Below are positions 32,999 to 44,452 of a stretch of DNA of 64,000 nucleotides, one piece after another. The position numbers and the translations under genes are program-made. The notes under the pieces were generated by a model. It had not been told where the DNA came from and ran no database searches. It saw nothing but the letters and a program-made list of their open reading frames with translations. The stretch is from Phymatolithon calcareum (lineage: Eukaryota; Rhodophyta; Florideophyceae; Hapalidiales). The stretch lies in contig OZ345381.1 in assembly GCA_977006965.1 (NCBI GenBank), forward strand, positions 1,302,001 through 1,366,000. Reading direction: 5' to 3'. Numbering within the stretch: the first letter of the stretch is position 1; each line of letters opens with the position of its first letter.

Positions 32999-35900
32999 GC
33001 ATGTATGTCTTCTTGCGAACCATTTCGAAGGTCCTCGACGCTGTAAACGAAATCCGATTTGGCCTTAACGATGCGCCGCGGACCTCTCCAGCGCAGAGCT
33101 AGCTTTTCACCTTTGAAAAACGTACCGCGCGCCACCAAAACGAAATCACCTACTGTGAACCGCGCGAGCTCGCCGCGGGATGCAGATTCGCGAGCTCGGC
33201 GGAGGTTTCGATCGAGAGTGACTTGGACGAGTGGATGAATTTCGGAAATTAAACTCCCGAGCTTTGAGATGTTAGTTCGTATCTCCGATTTAGCCGTCTC
33301 CAGGGTTACAATTGTTCCTGTAGATGCCCTCCGAAAAGTTTGAACCGGATCAGAAGGATCCAATCCGGTGAAGATCTTCACAGGGGCAATATTCGCGCGC
33401 TGCGGGGAGGGAGCGTTGTTGAGAGCGCTTTGCAGCATTGGCACAAGGTCTGGCCATTCTCTTGGTTGCATCTTCAATTCCGACAACGTAGCACGAAAAA
33501 TTCGAAGGACTTCCTTGCAGACGCGCTCAATCCCGCCATTGGACCAGGGGGTATACGGCAGCGTAAAGTGATGTGGCGAACGTAAACCGCGAGCAACAAG
33601 ACGAACTGTCTCGTTCTGGAAATGAGAGCCGCCATCAGACATTAATCCTTTCGGAATTGTGAAAGTCGTTGCCCATTCAAGGATTGCAGTGGACGAATTC
33701 TCGGCGTTCGCGTTTTCGAACGGAAATAGCCATACGTAAGACGAGAAGTCATCGCGGATCATCAGCAGGTACTTGTATCCAGCATCGCTCGGCGCCATTT
33801 CCAGAAAATCGAATTGTATTAAGTCGTTTGGCATGCTTCCGTGTAGTGCAGGTCCAAAAGGGCGAGGCTGACGAACACCGCCTGTGGTAGAAAGGCAGTG
33901 TATACACTTGCGGACAAACGTTTGCACGTCGATTGCCATCGAATTCCAGAAGTAGTGACGACGGATGATACGCTCTGTGGCCTTCTGCCCTCGATGTCCA
34001 CCCGGTCCCGTATGGGCAATGATACAGACTCGAAGTTGCAAGTCTGTACATTCTTGCAGTATCCACAAGGCGCCAGTAGTGTTGCACCATAGTCCGGACA
34101 CGTAGCTTAGGTCTTTTGGACGAACAACAGCGTGCTTCGCTTGAGAGCATGCGAGCTCATCCTCCTTTGGCCAGTCAAATTCATCTTCTCCGGATGAGAC
34201 AAGAGAAGGGATGTGTATAAGCCGACGCACTGTAGGTGGTGCGGACCATCTGCCTTGAAGGTCAGCCCAAACATTGTCGTGTCCTCGAATGTGGTGCACG
34301 ACATAGTTGTACATCGATATTCCTACCGCCCATCGCAGAACTTTGCGCACGGAACTTATCGCAAGGTCCGGGATTAGCGACAGCAGATCGAATATGAAGA
34401 TTATGTTGTTATGGTCAGTGAATAGGTCAAATCCTTCGGGCACTGCCAATAGCCAATGCATGCGGATGCACGACGCGAGGATAGCGTACGCCTCTTTCTC
34501 CAATATAGACCAGCCAAACTTGGTCTTGTTGAATCTTCCAGAGAGAAAAGCCAGGGGCTCATGTCTCTGCTTTTCATGCGAGAGATGAACATCGGCTTGA
34601 GGAATCTGAGTAACGATTGCCGACCAAATGTCATCGCTCGCGTCTGTATAGACGCATAAACGCTTGGAGAGATCCCGGTGGTTGAGCATGACTTGGTTCG
34701 CCAAAGCAGTACGACAATCCAAAAACGCTGCATGTTCCGTTTCTCCCCATCCCAGAGACTGCATAGAAACTCTGCCTGCTGCGGCACGCGTTCGTTTCCT
34801 AGCTTTCTTGTAGACGCATTCGAGAAAATCTACCAGAGGTTTGATAAGCGCGGAGAAATTTGGGATCGAGGTGCGAACCCATTGCAAAGCACAGCAAAAC
34901 TGTTGCAAGTGAGCGCCCGTCTTTGGAGGCTCCATTTTGAGCAACGCTTGCAGGTTCCGTGGATCAAACTTGATTCCGGAGGGTGAAATGAGGCGACCAC
35001 ACCAGCGAATGAGAGTAGAGTAGAGGATACATTTGCGGGGATCGAGGCGAATTCGGCGAAGCCTGCATAACGAAAAGAAAGTTTCGATTGCATCCATGAG
35101 TTTTGTGATACTGGTTCCGTATGCCAGTAAATCATCGAGCCAAATTAAAAGTGCTCGCGTGAGATTATTCTCACCCAATAAGGTGGTGAGGCATGCCTGC
35201 AAATGTGCAACAGCATTCGTTGTTCCATGCATTACTCTTGTAGGTGTTAATACACCGTCAGGCGTGACAAACGATTGTATTTCTTGACTGTCCTCGTGTA
35301 AAGAAAGCTGCCAATATGCATTAAACAGGTCAAGATTTGCATAACATTGCGACCCAGCAAGCTTCCGTAGCTCATTCTCCAGTAATGGCATGGGATATGC
35401 GTGCTTCAGCGTGAATTTGTTCGCTCCTCTCAGATCGGCGGTGAATCTGAACATCTGGGGACCAGATTTTGGAACACATAATGGAGCAGCTGCCCATTTG
35501 GACTTCGGGTTGGGGTATGCCATGTCTTTGGAGACCAGGCGAGATGTGAAGTCATGAAGAAATTCCTTCTGTGGTTGACTGTAGTTTCGCAGTCGCACTC
35601 TAACCGGAAGAGCTTCGTTTGTCAGCTCAATTTTCAAAGGCGGAAGGTCTGCTGCAGGTCCGGATGATAGTCCAGTCCTGAAAATGTCCAAATGTTCATA
35701 CACGATAGTTTTCATGCGCGAGAAGTGTTCATTCGGTAAGCCATTCTCCTTCGACTGGTACAGCATTTTCGAAACAGCAGTAACAATATCTGCATGCTGA
35801 TCGCTGTCGACGGGATCCAAAAGTGCTGGATTTGGCAGAGTATCGTCCTCGGCCAGTACATAGTAATTTGCACGAGGCCTGTTCGGGTCTGGCACAGTTG

Positions 35901-36183
35901 CTTCCGTTTCCGTAGACACGGGTCCAGATTCTATCAGACGCTCAGCTCGGGCTGTCATGACTCTGCTGACATATCCACCGCCGTCTGAGACGGTTGGGTT
36001 CCCGACTTCGGAACAGTCGACGCCATCCAAAATTTCTCGATTCTTTTCGAGCATAGTCTTAGTATCGATCTTCAAATGCCTTAAGACGGGAAGGCCAATG
36101 AGTAGAAGTTCTTTCGTGAGCAGGTCATCAGAAACCAGGTAGGTTATATTGTTCATGGAAAGCTTCCCAGATGAAAGCTTCAA
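32905..36183 (-). CDS. gypsy Pol: protease end, RT, RNase H, integrase
   Basis: 1,092 codons counted from a TTG at 36183; the frame is open to about 36250 and overlaps gag-protease, so it is probably made by frameshift. The first residues (LKLSSGKLSMNNITYL ... LLLIGLPVLRHL) complete the protease. RT shows FRFTADLRGANKFT, ANLDLFNAYWQLSL and WLDDLLAYG, with Trp in place of the usual Tyr in YxDD. RNase H shows LCVYTDASDDIWSA and LFTDHNNI. Integrase has HTGPGGH and CIHCLSTTGG for zinc, and DDE residues in IQFDFLEM, LMSDGGSHFQN and PWSNGGIERVCKE. A GPRRIVKAKSDFVYSVEDL module follows. The domains look intact over 3.2 kb. Confidence 0.92.
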   Translation of the reverse strand: MKLSSGKLSMNNITYLVSDDLLTKELLLIGLPVLRHLKIDTKTMLEKNREILDGVDCSEVGNPTVSDGGGYVSRVMTARAERLIESGPVSTETEATVPDPNRPRANYYVLAEDDTLPNPALLDPVDSDQHADIVTAVSKMLYQSKENGLPNEHFSRMKTIVYEHLDIFRTGLSSGPAADLPPLKIELTNEALPVRVRLRNYSQPQKEFLHDFTSRLVSKDMAYPNPKSKWAAAPLCVPKSGPQMFRFTADLRGANKFTLKHAYPMPLLENELRKLAGSQCYANLDLFNAYWQLSLHEDSQEIQSFVTPDGVLTPTRVMHGTTNAVAHLQACLTTLLGENNLTRALLIWLDDLLAYGTSITKLMDAIETFFSLCRLRRIRLDPRKCILYSTLIRWCGRLISPSGIKFDPRNLQALLKMEPPKTGAHLQQFCCALQWVRTSIPNFSALIKPLVDFLECVYKKARKRTRAAAGRVSMQSLGWGETEHAAFLDCRTALANQVMLNHRDLSKRLCVYTDASDDIWSAIVTQIPQADVHLSHEKQRHEPLAFLSGRFNKTKFGWSILEKEAYAILASCIRMHWLLAVPEGFDLFTDHNNIIFIFDLLSLIPDLAISSVRKVLRWAVGISMYNYVVHHIRGHDNVWADLQGRWSAPPTVRRLIHIPSLVSSGEDEFDWPKEDELACSQAKHAVVRPKDLSYVSGLWCNTTGALWILQECTDLQLRVCIIAHTGPGGHRGQKATERIIRRHYFWNSMAIDVQTFVRKCIHCLSTTGGVRQPRPFGPALHGSMPNDLIQFDFLEMAPSDAGYKYLLMIRDDFSSYVWLFPFENANAENSSTAILEWATTFTIPKGLMSDGGSHFQNETVRLVARGLRSPHHFTLPYTPWSNGGIERVCKEVLRIFRATLSELKMQPREWPDLVPMLQSALNNAPSPQRANIAPVKIFTGLDPSDPVQTFRRASTGTIVTLETAKSEIRTNISKLGSLISEIHPLVQVTLDRNLRRARESASRGELARFTVGDFVLVARGTFFKGEKLALRWRGPRRIVKAKSDFVYSVEDLRNGSQEDIHACRLRFYSDAAAIIPHVIVSGTGMPSPDAWV

Positions 36184-37421
36184 AACCGTTTGGGGGACGA
36201 TCCACTGCCTCGAAAAAGAAAATTCGCTTTTTTCCCATCCTTGGTTAATGCGACGTTTAGCTTAACCGGCGTGTCCATTTTGCGAAGACGGCCTATACCA
36301 AGAAGAACAGCTTCCTCGGCAATGCTAGGACATGCGAGACTGTCATCGCAACCATCATCGCAGCGTGCAATGGCCTCGATAGAAGAGTTTCCATCAGAAA
36401 TACGTGCGGACACAGACGGTAGATATTCATGATCGGAGGCCAATCGTGGATGGGTAACACGGTTTGTTGAACCATCATTTTGTTTCGGTCTGGCTCCTTT
36501 ATCCTTCTTAGCGCGTTCATGTTCAGATTTCTTGGCACGGGTGGATTCAGCGGGTGGTTTTCGTAAATCCTCCTTTAACTTGACTTTTTCCTCCTCCGTG
36601 GCGTCATCGCAATCGATAATGTAGTGACGCTTCTTCCGTTCCTTCTGAGGTTTCTCGGACGTGACATCTTCATTATCATGCGAGATTTGTGACGTGAATC
36701 CATTTTTCCTTCGGCCTCCACTTTGAACAACTTGATAGCATTCGGCCAGGTGGACAGAGTGTTTCATGAAGCCGGTAAAATCTTTCCGCAAATCTATGTG
36801 TGCAAAATTCAAATCGTCGCTCAGACGATTCTGGAGAGAGTAGGGACGGATGGCCGATAAAATGTGATAAACAGCAACCTTTTGAGCGGACTTGAGTATC
36901 CATGTTAGCCCATGCTTTCGTAAGATCGTGTTGTAATCTCAGAATAGAGAAGTCATCCGCGACTTCGCAGCTTTATTCTCAAAATTCATCTTGAGTTCCT
37001 TCTTAACTACGGCATCCAGAGTGGAAAGTGTTACGACATCTTTCGATTCCTCTGCTTTCGTCTCCAAGTAGCGTTTTAAAACTTCATCGGACAGTGTATC
37101 ATAGGAGTCGACTCCTTCGATGAAACCAAGGTCGATCAGAGAAGTGACGTACGCCGCATCGACGCAAAACTTTAGGTTGACTGGGCGAACTGGTTCGGTG
37201 GTTGATGCAGAACCGAGTTGTGCTGCCCTTGCGGTGACTTCGGCGCGATAGACGTCATAGGCTCTTAGAAAAATCCGAACGCTTTGAGCATCGAACTGAA
37301 GTAGTTTCGGATGGTCAACGGATGTCGTTAGAGGGTTTTGACGGATTGTAATGCCATCACGAGAAATAGCACTGGTTGGAAGTGTTCTCGTGGACAAGTC
37401 GGTTTCTTCCTTCGATCCCAT
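36180..37421 (-). pseudogene. gypsy Gag-protease with in-frame TGA
   Basis: ATG is at 37421-37419. One frame of 414 codons runs to 36180 with a single stop, TGA at 36939-36941; the reading continues sensibly beyond it (DYNTILRKHG...). Gag is followed by a Lys/Glu-rich linker and a protease segment with ARCDDGCDDSLACPSIAEEA. DDG replaces the usual D[S/T]G active site, a variant I associate with some gypsy lineages. The frame ends inside the protease at a run of six A, after which the domain goes on in the pol frame. Confidence 0.82.
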
Positions 37422-37563
37422 TTTTCAAGGTATCGGAAGAAAAAGGGTTGAGTTGTTTGGGCTTGCCGGCGGTTGTAATCAATGGTTTCTCGATTATACT
37501 GCAAAGCCCGGATGTTGACCGCATCAGTTCAGACTCGGTTGAATCTGAGGCGTGAGTGATCAC

Positions 37564-37802
37564 TGTGGTCAAAAAATGAGGGGTAGCTTTTTTTCCAAGA
37601 TGGTGCGAACTAATCGCGGCTTATATAGTGGTGAGAACGAGCGCTCGCTCGTCGTGCAATGAGAGACACTAGCTTACACTACTCTATTCGATACGTTCAG
37701 AGTTAGTCGGTGTCGGTTATAATCCCGATGGTGTCTCTTAGTACTGTCGTTCACGATACGATGCTAATAGTGTCGTTCGCAGAGACTGGAAGTGTCGTTA
37801 CA
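37564..37802 (-). repeat. gypsy 5' LTR
   Basis: It is a copy of 32471-32710. On the minus strand a TATA box (CTATATAAGCCGCG, about 37618-37631) sits where the promoter should be. The bases just inside, GTGATCACTCACGC, do not match a tRNA 3' end, so the primer is unknown. Confidence 0.93.
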
Positions 37803-37807
37803 AGCCA

Positions 37808-39079
37808 CCGCAGTTTGCATCGAATACCGCCATCGGAACTGCCTGAGTCGACATTCTGAACTTGACAGACCTGTCATCTTTGTGTTGCTCACCTATGAGC
37901 AACCCAAAGATATTCCCCTTCTCCATTTGCAACGTAGGCGACGTTTCTGGGAGGGACCCTTTTGTGGATTGGAGACGAGTACTCGTTTTTTTGTTTTTTT
38001 GAATTTTTCTCCTCATCGATTCAAGTCCAAGTGGTGCCATTGGGGCTAATGGAAGGTAAATTCCCTGTTACACCTGCATCGCCCAGAGCGGAGCGCTGCC
38101 ATACGGCAAGCAAACTTCTGCCAATAGCACCAAAAAAGATGATAGCAACACTTGCTCGGCTCTAAGTGCAAAAGTGGTTGAGTAGTAATGTTCCTCTTGC
38201 GGCTCGAGACGGTTCGCCTGGAGATTGCTCCGCATGAAGAGGTCTGGTCTGGCGACGTTAATCGCCGGGAAGGTGGGTATTGTCGCTGCAGCTGTTATGT
38301 CGCCGTCCGAACGCGGTCGCTTTTCCTCTTGCGGCTGCACGACGCACGACTCGGATCGCAATAGTCATGCTGCTCGTAGTAGGTGATCTGTTGGACCATA
38401 TGGGCACGTGTCTCTCATGTATTCATGCGCTGTTTTTCGCTTTGGTTGTCGTACATAAGATAGTGAACCCTTTCTCTCAGTAAAGGAAGGTGAGAGTTCT
38501 TCGGATTACGGCTCGAGTACTTGGATCCAGCACGCGCATGTTCGACTGACAGTCCCTTCGACCACGCGGAATTGGTGTTCTTCCAAACCCTTCTTATTCG
38601 CAACATTCGCCGTGCAAACCAGCACGGAGGCAATCGCGCTCAAGCTGCTTTTTCCCCTTTGTGCGTTCGTTCCGAGGTCGACGGCCCAGCCAAAGGTCGC
38701 CGTATCAAGGACGCCGCCGCCTCCGCTTCTTCGCGCATCACTCGACGTCGGCGATGTTATCGTTAAACTTATCTATCCTCATCGAAGCAAAGGCTCTGCC
38801 TGAACTGCACTTCCGCTGGAGTTCCAGCAAGGCTGTCAAGTGTTCTGCAGCCGAATATAGGCTCGACTTTTGGCGAGTCGCGCCTATACTTGTTTTCCTG
38901 GTTCACCGTCCTCGTCTATTCCTTCTTTCATTTCCGTTTTTTCCGTTTTGCTGTTCTTCATTGTGCATTTTTATGACGTCTGTGCTGACATCGTCGAGAT
39001 TGGCCCAACCATGCACGGCATAGTCTCCTATATGTGCTTGATCTCCGGGTCTGGCTGTGTTCCCGTTTGGTTGTGGAGC
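37808..39079. other. intergenic stretch with a dispersed repeat
   Basis: No gene is recognised. About 38304-38407 is repeated in inverted orientation at 56661-56760. On the minus strand both encode the same residue pattern (HMVQQI-YYEQH-Y-DPS), so an old protein-coding mobile sequence is likely. Frames at 38521-38766 and 38612-38803 are Arg/Pro-rich and unassigned. Confidence 0.45.
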
Positions 39080-39403
39080 GTGCTCCATGGGCGGCGCGGC
39101 TTTCTTGCCGGTTCAAGACGAAGTCAACTCTCATTTGCATGCACCTCATGGAGATTTCCTGGCCGTACGCGGCGCATCGGCGCCTCGAGGTTGATCACCA
39201 CGATCGCTTGTGTTCCCGCAAGGCTATGGACTGTGCTCCGAGGATCGTCCGCACGCTTTCTTTGTCTGGTGTCTTTTGGCGGTTTGTTGGTTTGTCTTTC
39301 TTTCCTCCTATCTGTCTAGTCTCTCCCGCTCTTTTCTCTCTCCACTCTCCTGGTCTATTGTCACCCATGTAGTGTCAGCTTCTTTTGAGCCTGGCGCTAC
39401 GGA
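39080..39403 (-). repeat. copia LTR remnant
   Basis: It matches the inner and distal part (about 3540-3885) of the copia LTR at the window start, for example CTTGTGTTCCCGCAAG, CTATGGACTGTGCTCC and GAGCCTGGCGCTACRG, with scattered changes. The terminal CTAACA is absent, so the copy is broken at 39403. Confidence 0.75.
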
Positions 39404-41931
39404 TATCATATGATATAATTCACCGCCATGACAGAAAAAAGAACCCTCTGCTTTTGTCACGATGTATTCGCACATGTCGAGGGCTGGGACAATTTCTTGA
39501 GAAAATATTGGCAATTTAATGTCGGAGGACAATGTCGATGTGACTGGCAAAAGCTATCGATTACTTGGATGACTGCAGTCCCAAATATCTTTCCCTCCGT
39601 CTCCATTCTCTGTCTCTTCGCTCTTTGTCAGTACCTATACGTACTGCAAAATAGGCACACAATGCGAATTCGAGGTAGAATCATCTTACTATGGATCTTT
39701 CCGATGAGGATTCTTGCTCTACTTTACGCTCGCTGTATTGCGAGTCGGACAAGTGCACTGTCTGTGTCACAGCCAGACATCTCATGATGCTTCTGCAGTT
39801 TCTCAAAATTACCAAGGCGGTCTCAAAGGACGAATTCGGAAATGCAGACCGGAAAACAGTATCCGACATGTGGAAGGAGTTGCTTATTGCGATGGCCAGG
39901 TGGAAGCACGAGCATCGCTCCCAGAACTAGCCACAGACGAAAAGCAAAGCGGCGCTCGCTTCATAGATATCTAGCCGACTGAGAAAGTAGCGGAGACATC
40001 ACGGCTCGCAACTGCACGTGTGATAGTTGCAGGTTAATGTTAGAAGGAGTTTTAGAACTATTCTTGAGTGAAGTCGCGACAGCTTCCATAGCATATCGAT
40101 AAAGGGCTTTCATATACCCAAGTTGTAACATGTTGCATCTCAGGTCTTTGAAATCATATAATCGAAAGAGATCTTCGTCCATTTCCACTTCAATGGGCTG
40201 CCATTTCTAAAATGTGAGCTCCATTGCTTTACTTCAAGCGGCGCCTCCGTTACTCCAGCGTGTTCGTTCGGAACATGACCTCGTTCCGTATCAATGATAA
40301 GCATTCTTTTAAGAAGAAGTGTAGAAAATTATAAGAACATGTTAAAACGTGCCCTACAATTGTTCTACAATCTTGTTTCGTAGAGCCCCAATACTTGATT
40401 CGCCCCGCTAGTGATTTATTTTCTTCTACCAAGGTGGCTGGATACCCAACTGGCTGTTAAATACCAACTTGACTTCTACGCATATTACCATTGCGTCGAT
40501 CTTGACCTTATTCCGTTCGGTCCAGAGTTATGTCGCTCGCTCTACTGTACCTAGTTTCCATGCTTCCTCGCTTGTCCAGACTGGCGTTATGTGATCGAGC
40601 GCCCTGAGATCTGCATCAGGATCGTGAGTTTTTTGAGAACTAGATACAGTACAGTAGGCCAGTTTGTAGACGTTGTACTGAAGGGTGGAAAATGTACGGT
40701 ACGATTGCATTCGTGGCTACGCTTTGTTTCAACCTCCATGTGGGGACAAAGGTGAAGAGAGTCACCGAGCAGTGTGGGTGTGCTATGCGGTGCCGTGCGA
40801 TAAAATAGAAAGAGAGCATCTGCCCCGTGCGGTGGGAAGAGACGAAGAAGGAAGTGACTTTTACAGTGTTTACATCGTTTGCTTCTGCTTTGGAAAGCTT
40901 TGCACGTAAGAGATGTTGACTGCGACTTCGGTAATCTTGTTTTTGCCAAATTGCACATTGTAAATGCGAGGACGCCGCGGGCCGAGAAGATCAATTCGTT
41001 AGGAGGCCGTTTTGAGCCTCCCTGACCCCTTGATGGAGTGCATGCGAGGGAGGTCGGGGTCTGTAGAGAGCGCTATTTGTTTAACAGTGTCCACGCGCTT
41101 TTATGAACGTTTGCAAAATGGTCCAGTTTGCGAGTGCTTGTATAAGTTGAGCGTCATTATCGTTGTTGCGAATGAACAACAAGTACTAGCTTACTGCCGT
41201 TTTGATGATGGTTTTCTAAAAAATGTTTGCGTTCTGGCAGAGAACGTTTAAAGCTACTTGTGGGGCGGGAAATGGCTGAAGGATGGAAAAATGTCGGTTC
41301 GAGAATCGTCAGGACGAAGGGGAAGTAGTGGAAGTGTTAGAATGGCGTAAAAAGAACATTTTCAAAATTTTTTGCTCTGGCCACTAGTAGGGCCTCAAAT
41401 GTTTTTGAGTATTGGAGATGGCCAGTTCCAGATTTTTCGAAAACAGGGGCACACCTTCTAATGCACTACTTTACTTCAACCATGTTCATCAATCATACCA
41501 ACTGTACAACTGGTCAGTGAGCCTCCCTCTTGCGCAGCACGCTCGCCGCTCCATTCCCATCCCTTTTTCTGCACAAGCACATCTACCGCCTGGTAACCTC
41601 CTGGTGAGCTTTAGCTTATCATCTCACACCACGTCTGCTGTTTCTCTACAGGAGGGTAAAACGATACAGTTGTTCTGGGTACTCCATAAATTGATCTGTG
41701 CATTACCACTGAATAATCAAACTTTGTGCTGCGAAATCCTTATTACAATCGCTTTGACGGTCATAATAACAGTTATTTACTATCCTTGCGCAGCAACTGG
41801 AACTGACAAGACCCTGAGGAAACACCGTGGAATGTCCCTTCCTCGACACATTCAGATTCTCTGTGCTTTATTTCCTTCATCCCACAAATACGAAACCATT
41901 ATATTCTGATCACATACACCACCTCGGCGCC
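39404..41931. other. intergenic stretch, mostly unassigned
   Basis: Apart from the small ORF at 39691-39930, no frame is convincing. 41412-41909 (165 codons) has no family features. A TACAGTACAGTA motif occurs at about 40645. Confidence 0.4.
39691..39930 (+). CDS. hypothetical small protein (79 aa)
   Basis: An ATG-started frame with a mixed, gene-like composition: an acidic start MDLSDEDSCSTL, a CESDKCTVC cysteine pair and helical segments (MMLLQFLKITKAVSKDEF, MWKELLIAMARWKHE). I do not recognise it. It may be a fragment of a transposon protein, or chance. No promoter or neighbour supports it. Confidence 0.25.
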   Translation: MDLSDEDSCSTLRSLYCESDKCTVCVTARHLMMLLQFLKITKAVSKDEFGNADRKTVSDMWKELLIAMARWKHEHRSQN

Positions 41932-41943
41932 ACGCGGATGATA

Positions 41944-44440
41944 TTTTTTTGCAACTGTTAAGTTGTTTATTTGAGAGCCCTCATTAGCACTCTTAAGACT
42001 GTACGGGAGCAGCTTTTCGTAACTTGTTCATTCTAGTATATCGCCTGGTCCCTAATAAAGGGACTCGTCGTTCTCCATATTGTCAATTACGGTGGCGCTG
42101 TAGAGTAGTATGGGGTCCAATGATTTTTCTGTTCTTAACATTTCTCCGGAGTCCAGTTCATACTTTGTTAGCTTCATGCGTATGGACTCCAGGTGGCGCT
42201 CTGCTGCCGTTCCGAATGTATTCGATATTAGCGTCGTGCTCACTTGAGGGAACCTGCCGCTTGCGTATTTTATGGCCAGCTGTCAATGTCTCACCTTGGC
42301 AAACCTGACATGGCCGGGATATCATCCGGTTTGTCGTAAGGTATTTTCCTCTTTCTTCTTGCTTCGAGCCTCGTGCCTTCTTTTGCGAAGAGTATTTGTC
42401 GGAGTTGGCCAGGAGATTTCCCTTCCTGCATAAGTTTGAAGGAGGCCGCGAACTGTTCTTGTTGCAGCATCCCGGCAATATCGCGACTTGCCTACTTTAG
42501 TTCTTTGAAGTTTTGCTCTTCCCTTGGCTTGGATAAGATAGCCGACTTCCTTGCCTTTCCTCGTAGAAGCATCCTCAGCGCTAATATTTCTCTCCTGTGT
42601 TCTGGTGGTTGGATCCTGCACATAAGCCGGAGCCGCTCGATCCTTCCACTTGCCGTGCCACCGAATACTTGGAAGAAGAAGGTTCTTTCTACTTCTTTGA
42701 TAGCTTCTTGTACTTCTGAGGTCCACGGTGTGAGATGGATAACATATTCCCACCTTGGCTGGACCAACGACTTGTAGATACGTATGGATTTCAGGATGTT
42801 TATCCCCCGAATGAATACCTCAAGTGGCTTCAATTGGTGTACCGCTGCTTTGGCGTTTTTTATGCGCCTGATTGTGCTCGTGACCGTAATTCCGGTTGGT
42901 CCTACAGATATCCCGAGGTATGCAACTTCAGGTACCTGCGACAGGGTCTGATGCGCTAGACGAAATGAATGGTTCTTTGTCTCGGTCGACCCCAGCACGT
43001 CGCTCTTACCTTTTTTGGTGTTCCACGTCATTCCTCTCTCTCTTCGGCCCATTTCGTTGAAATATCGAGCAGGTGCTGTAGCGCGTGCGGGGTTTTCGCC
43101 AACTGGATAACGTCGTCTGCAAATAAAGCTGCAGACACGTCTGCTACCTCGCTCGGGACAGCGCTTATGCGCTCCGCGAACTCGTCCATAAATATGTTAT
43201 ACAGACTTGGGCTGAGCGGTGACCCTTCGCGGACGCCTCTATCAACTATGAACCAATTCTTGTTGCTGTCTCCCGCTGTGAGGATCCAGGAGGGCAATAC
43301 GAATGCCTCACACATGTCGCTGATGGCCTTATGTAGGACCAATCTCATCCGTTCCTGGAGTAGTTTTCCTAGGTACAGTGTCATATGCAGCTTTGAGGTC
43401 GAGGACTTCGATGCACATATGCCCTTTCTGCTGCAGCTCCGTTGCTCGGAGTATGGCTGTTTCCGTACTCTTGCCTTTCTGGAATCCGAGTTGATACTCA
43501 TGGTTTGAGTAGTGTCTTCTAAGTAGGGTATTGAGAGCTGATTCCACAACATTCCTTGTCTGACTCAAGAGAGATATTGGCCTGTAGTTTCCGGGATCTT
43601 CCGTATTCCCTTTCTTATGGATTGCTACGAGCACTGACCTTCGCCACAACAATGGGATGTCGCCGACTCTGCCACAAGCTGAGCACAATTCAAATATGAT
43701 CTCTGAGTTGAGGTCCACATTAGTCTTGAGCATCTCTGCTTTCCCCTCATCGAGACCGGTCGTTTTCTTGACAGATGCGTTTGCTAGGGCTTCCCTGATC
43801 TCTTCCTTCATCTCCTGCGGGCACGCGAAAAAAGGTATTTCTTGCCTCCAATTGTTCTTGTCAGAGCAAGTCGTGAAGACATGAGCCGTGGACAGCATTT
43901 GGTCCAGTGGTTTCCCGGACGCCTTGTTACGCGCTGTCCTCCGCGACCTCATTCGTTTCATTTTAGACAATTGTGAGATTGCGGTTGCCGAATCTTTTTG
44001 TTCAAGTTCGGAGATGAACTCTTGATATAACGACAGTTTCCTCTTATTCACAAACCTTCTAATTCGTCTCTTGCATTTCTTATATGTTTCCCACCTCTCG
44101 GGCTCTTTTGTCCTTAAGGCTTTCTTGTACAACTTTTTCCTCTTCGTTGTTAAGTGATCCAAGTTTGTGTTCCAAAAGGACTTGAATCTGGGAGGCCTTT
44201 TGTAATCAACTCTCCATGGTTCGGTCCATATATCGACGATCTTGCTATATATCTTGTTTAGTCCTCTTGAGACTTTGCAGCTCTTTAAGTTCGCCAGTTT
44301 TTCCGGGAGCTTCTTCCGGTAATCTTCTTCGACTGTTTTCTGGAATTCAGCACTTTTCCAGTTCTTCACCGAGACCACCCTTCGCTGGGGAGAGGCGCGT
44401 ATGTCCTCTGAGTTTCAGATGCACGTTATGACTGTCTTGT
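41944..44440 (-). mobile_element. LINE (non-LTR retrotransposon), 5'-truncated, frameshifted RT ORF
   Basis: The 12-bp target duplication ACGCGGATGATA occurs at 41932-41943 and 44441-44452. The element ends in an A-run at the left, so it reads on the minus strand. The RT ORF is broken. 44378-43329 gives GNYRPISLLSQTRNVVESAL and YQLGFQKGKSTETAI. After a frameshift, 43552-43028 gives GVREGSPLSPSLYNIFMDEF and ALFADDVIQLAKTP (FADD in place of YADD). 43052-42492 gives the thumb region (EVAYLGISVGPTGITV). Later frames carry the C-terminal tail also seen at 58911-59317 (KIPYDKPDDIPA against RIAYDKTRELPA). No endonuclease domain is left. Confidence 0.9.
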
Positions 44441-44452
44441 ACGCGGATGATA

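Larger units (their letters stand above)
32471..37802 (-). mobile_element. Ty3/gypsy retrotransposon, full length, recently inserted
   Basis: Two LTRs of 240 and 239 bp that by eye differ only in a T-run (8 against 7) enclose gag, protease, RT, RNase H, integrase and a chromodomain, all on the minus strand. The 5-bp target duplication AGCCA is present at 32466-32470 and 37803-37807. Domain order and chromodomain place it in the chromovirus branch. The coding part has one nonsense codon and two frameshifts, so it looks non-autonomous despite the young LTRs. Confidence 0.95.

Noticed and set aside
36939-36941. Programmed UGA readthrough in gypsy gag
   Set aside because: Possible, but other breaks in the same element make simple mutation more likely; kept only as part of a finding.
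37540-37563. tRNA primer site of the gypsy element
   Set aside because: The bases next to the LTR do not start with TGG and match no tRNA 3' end I can name.
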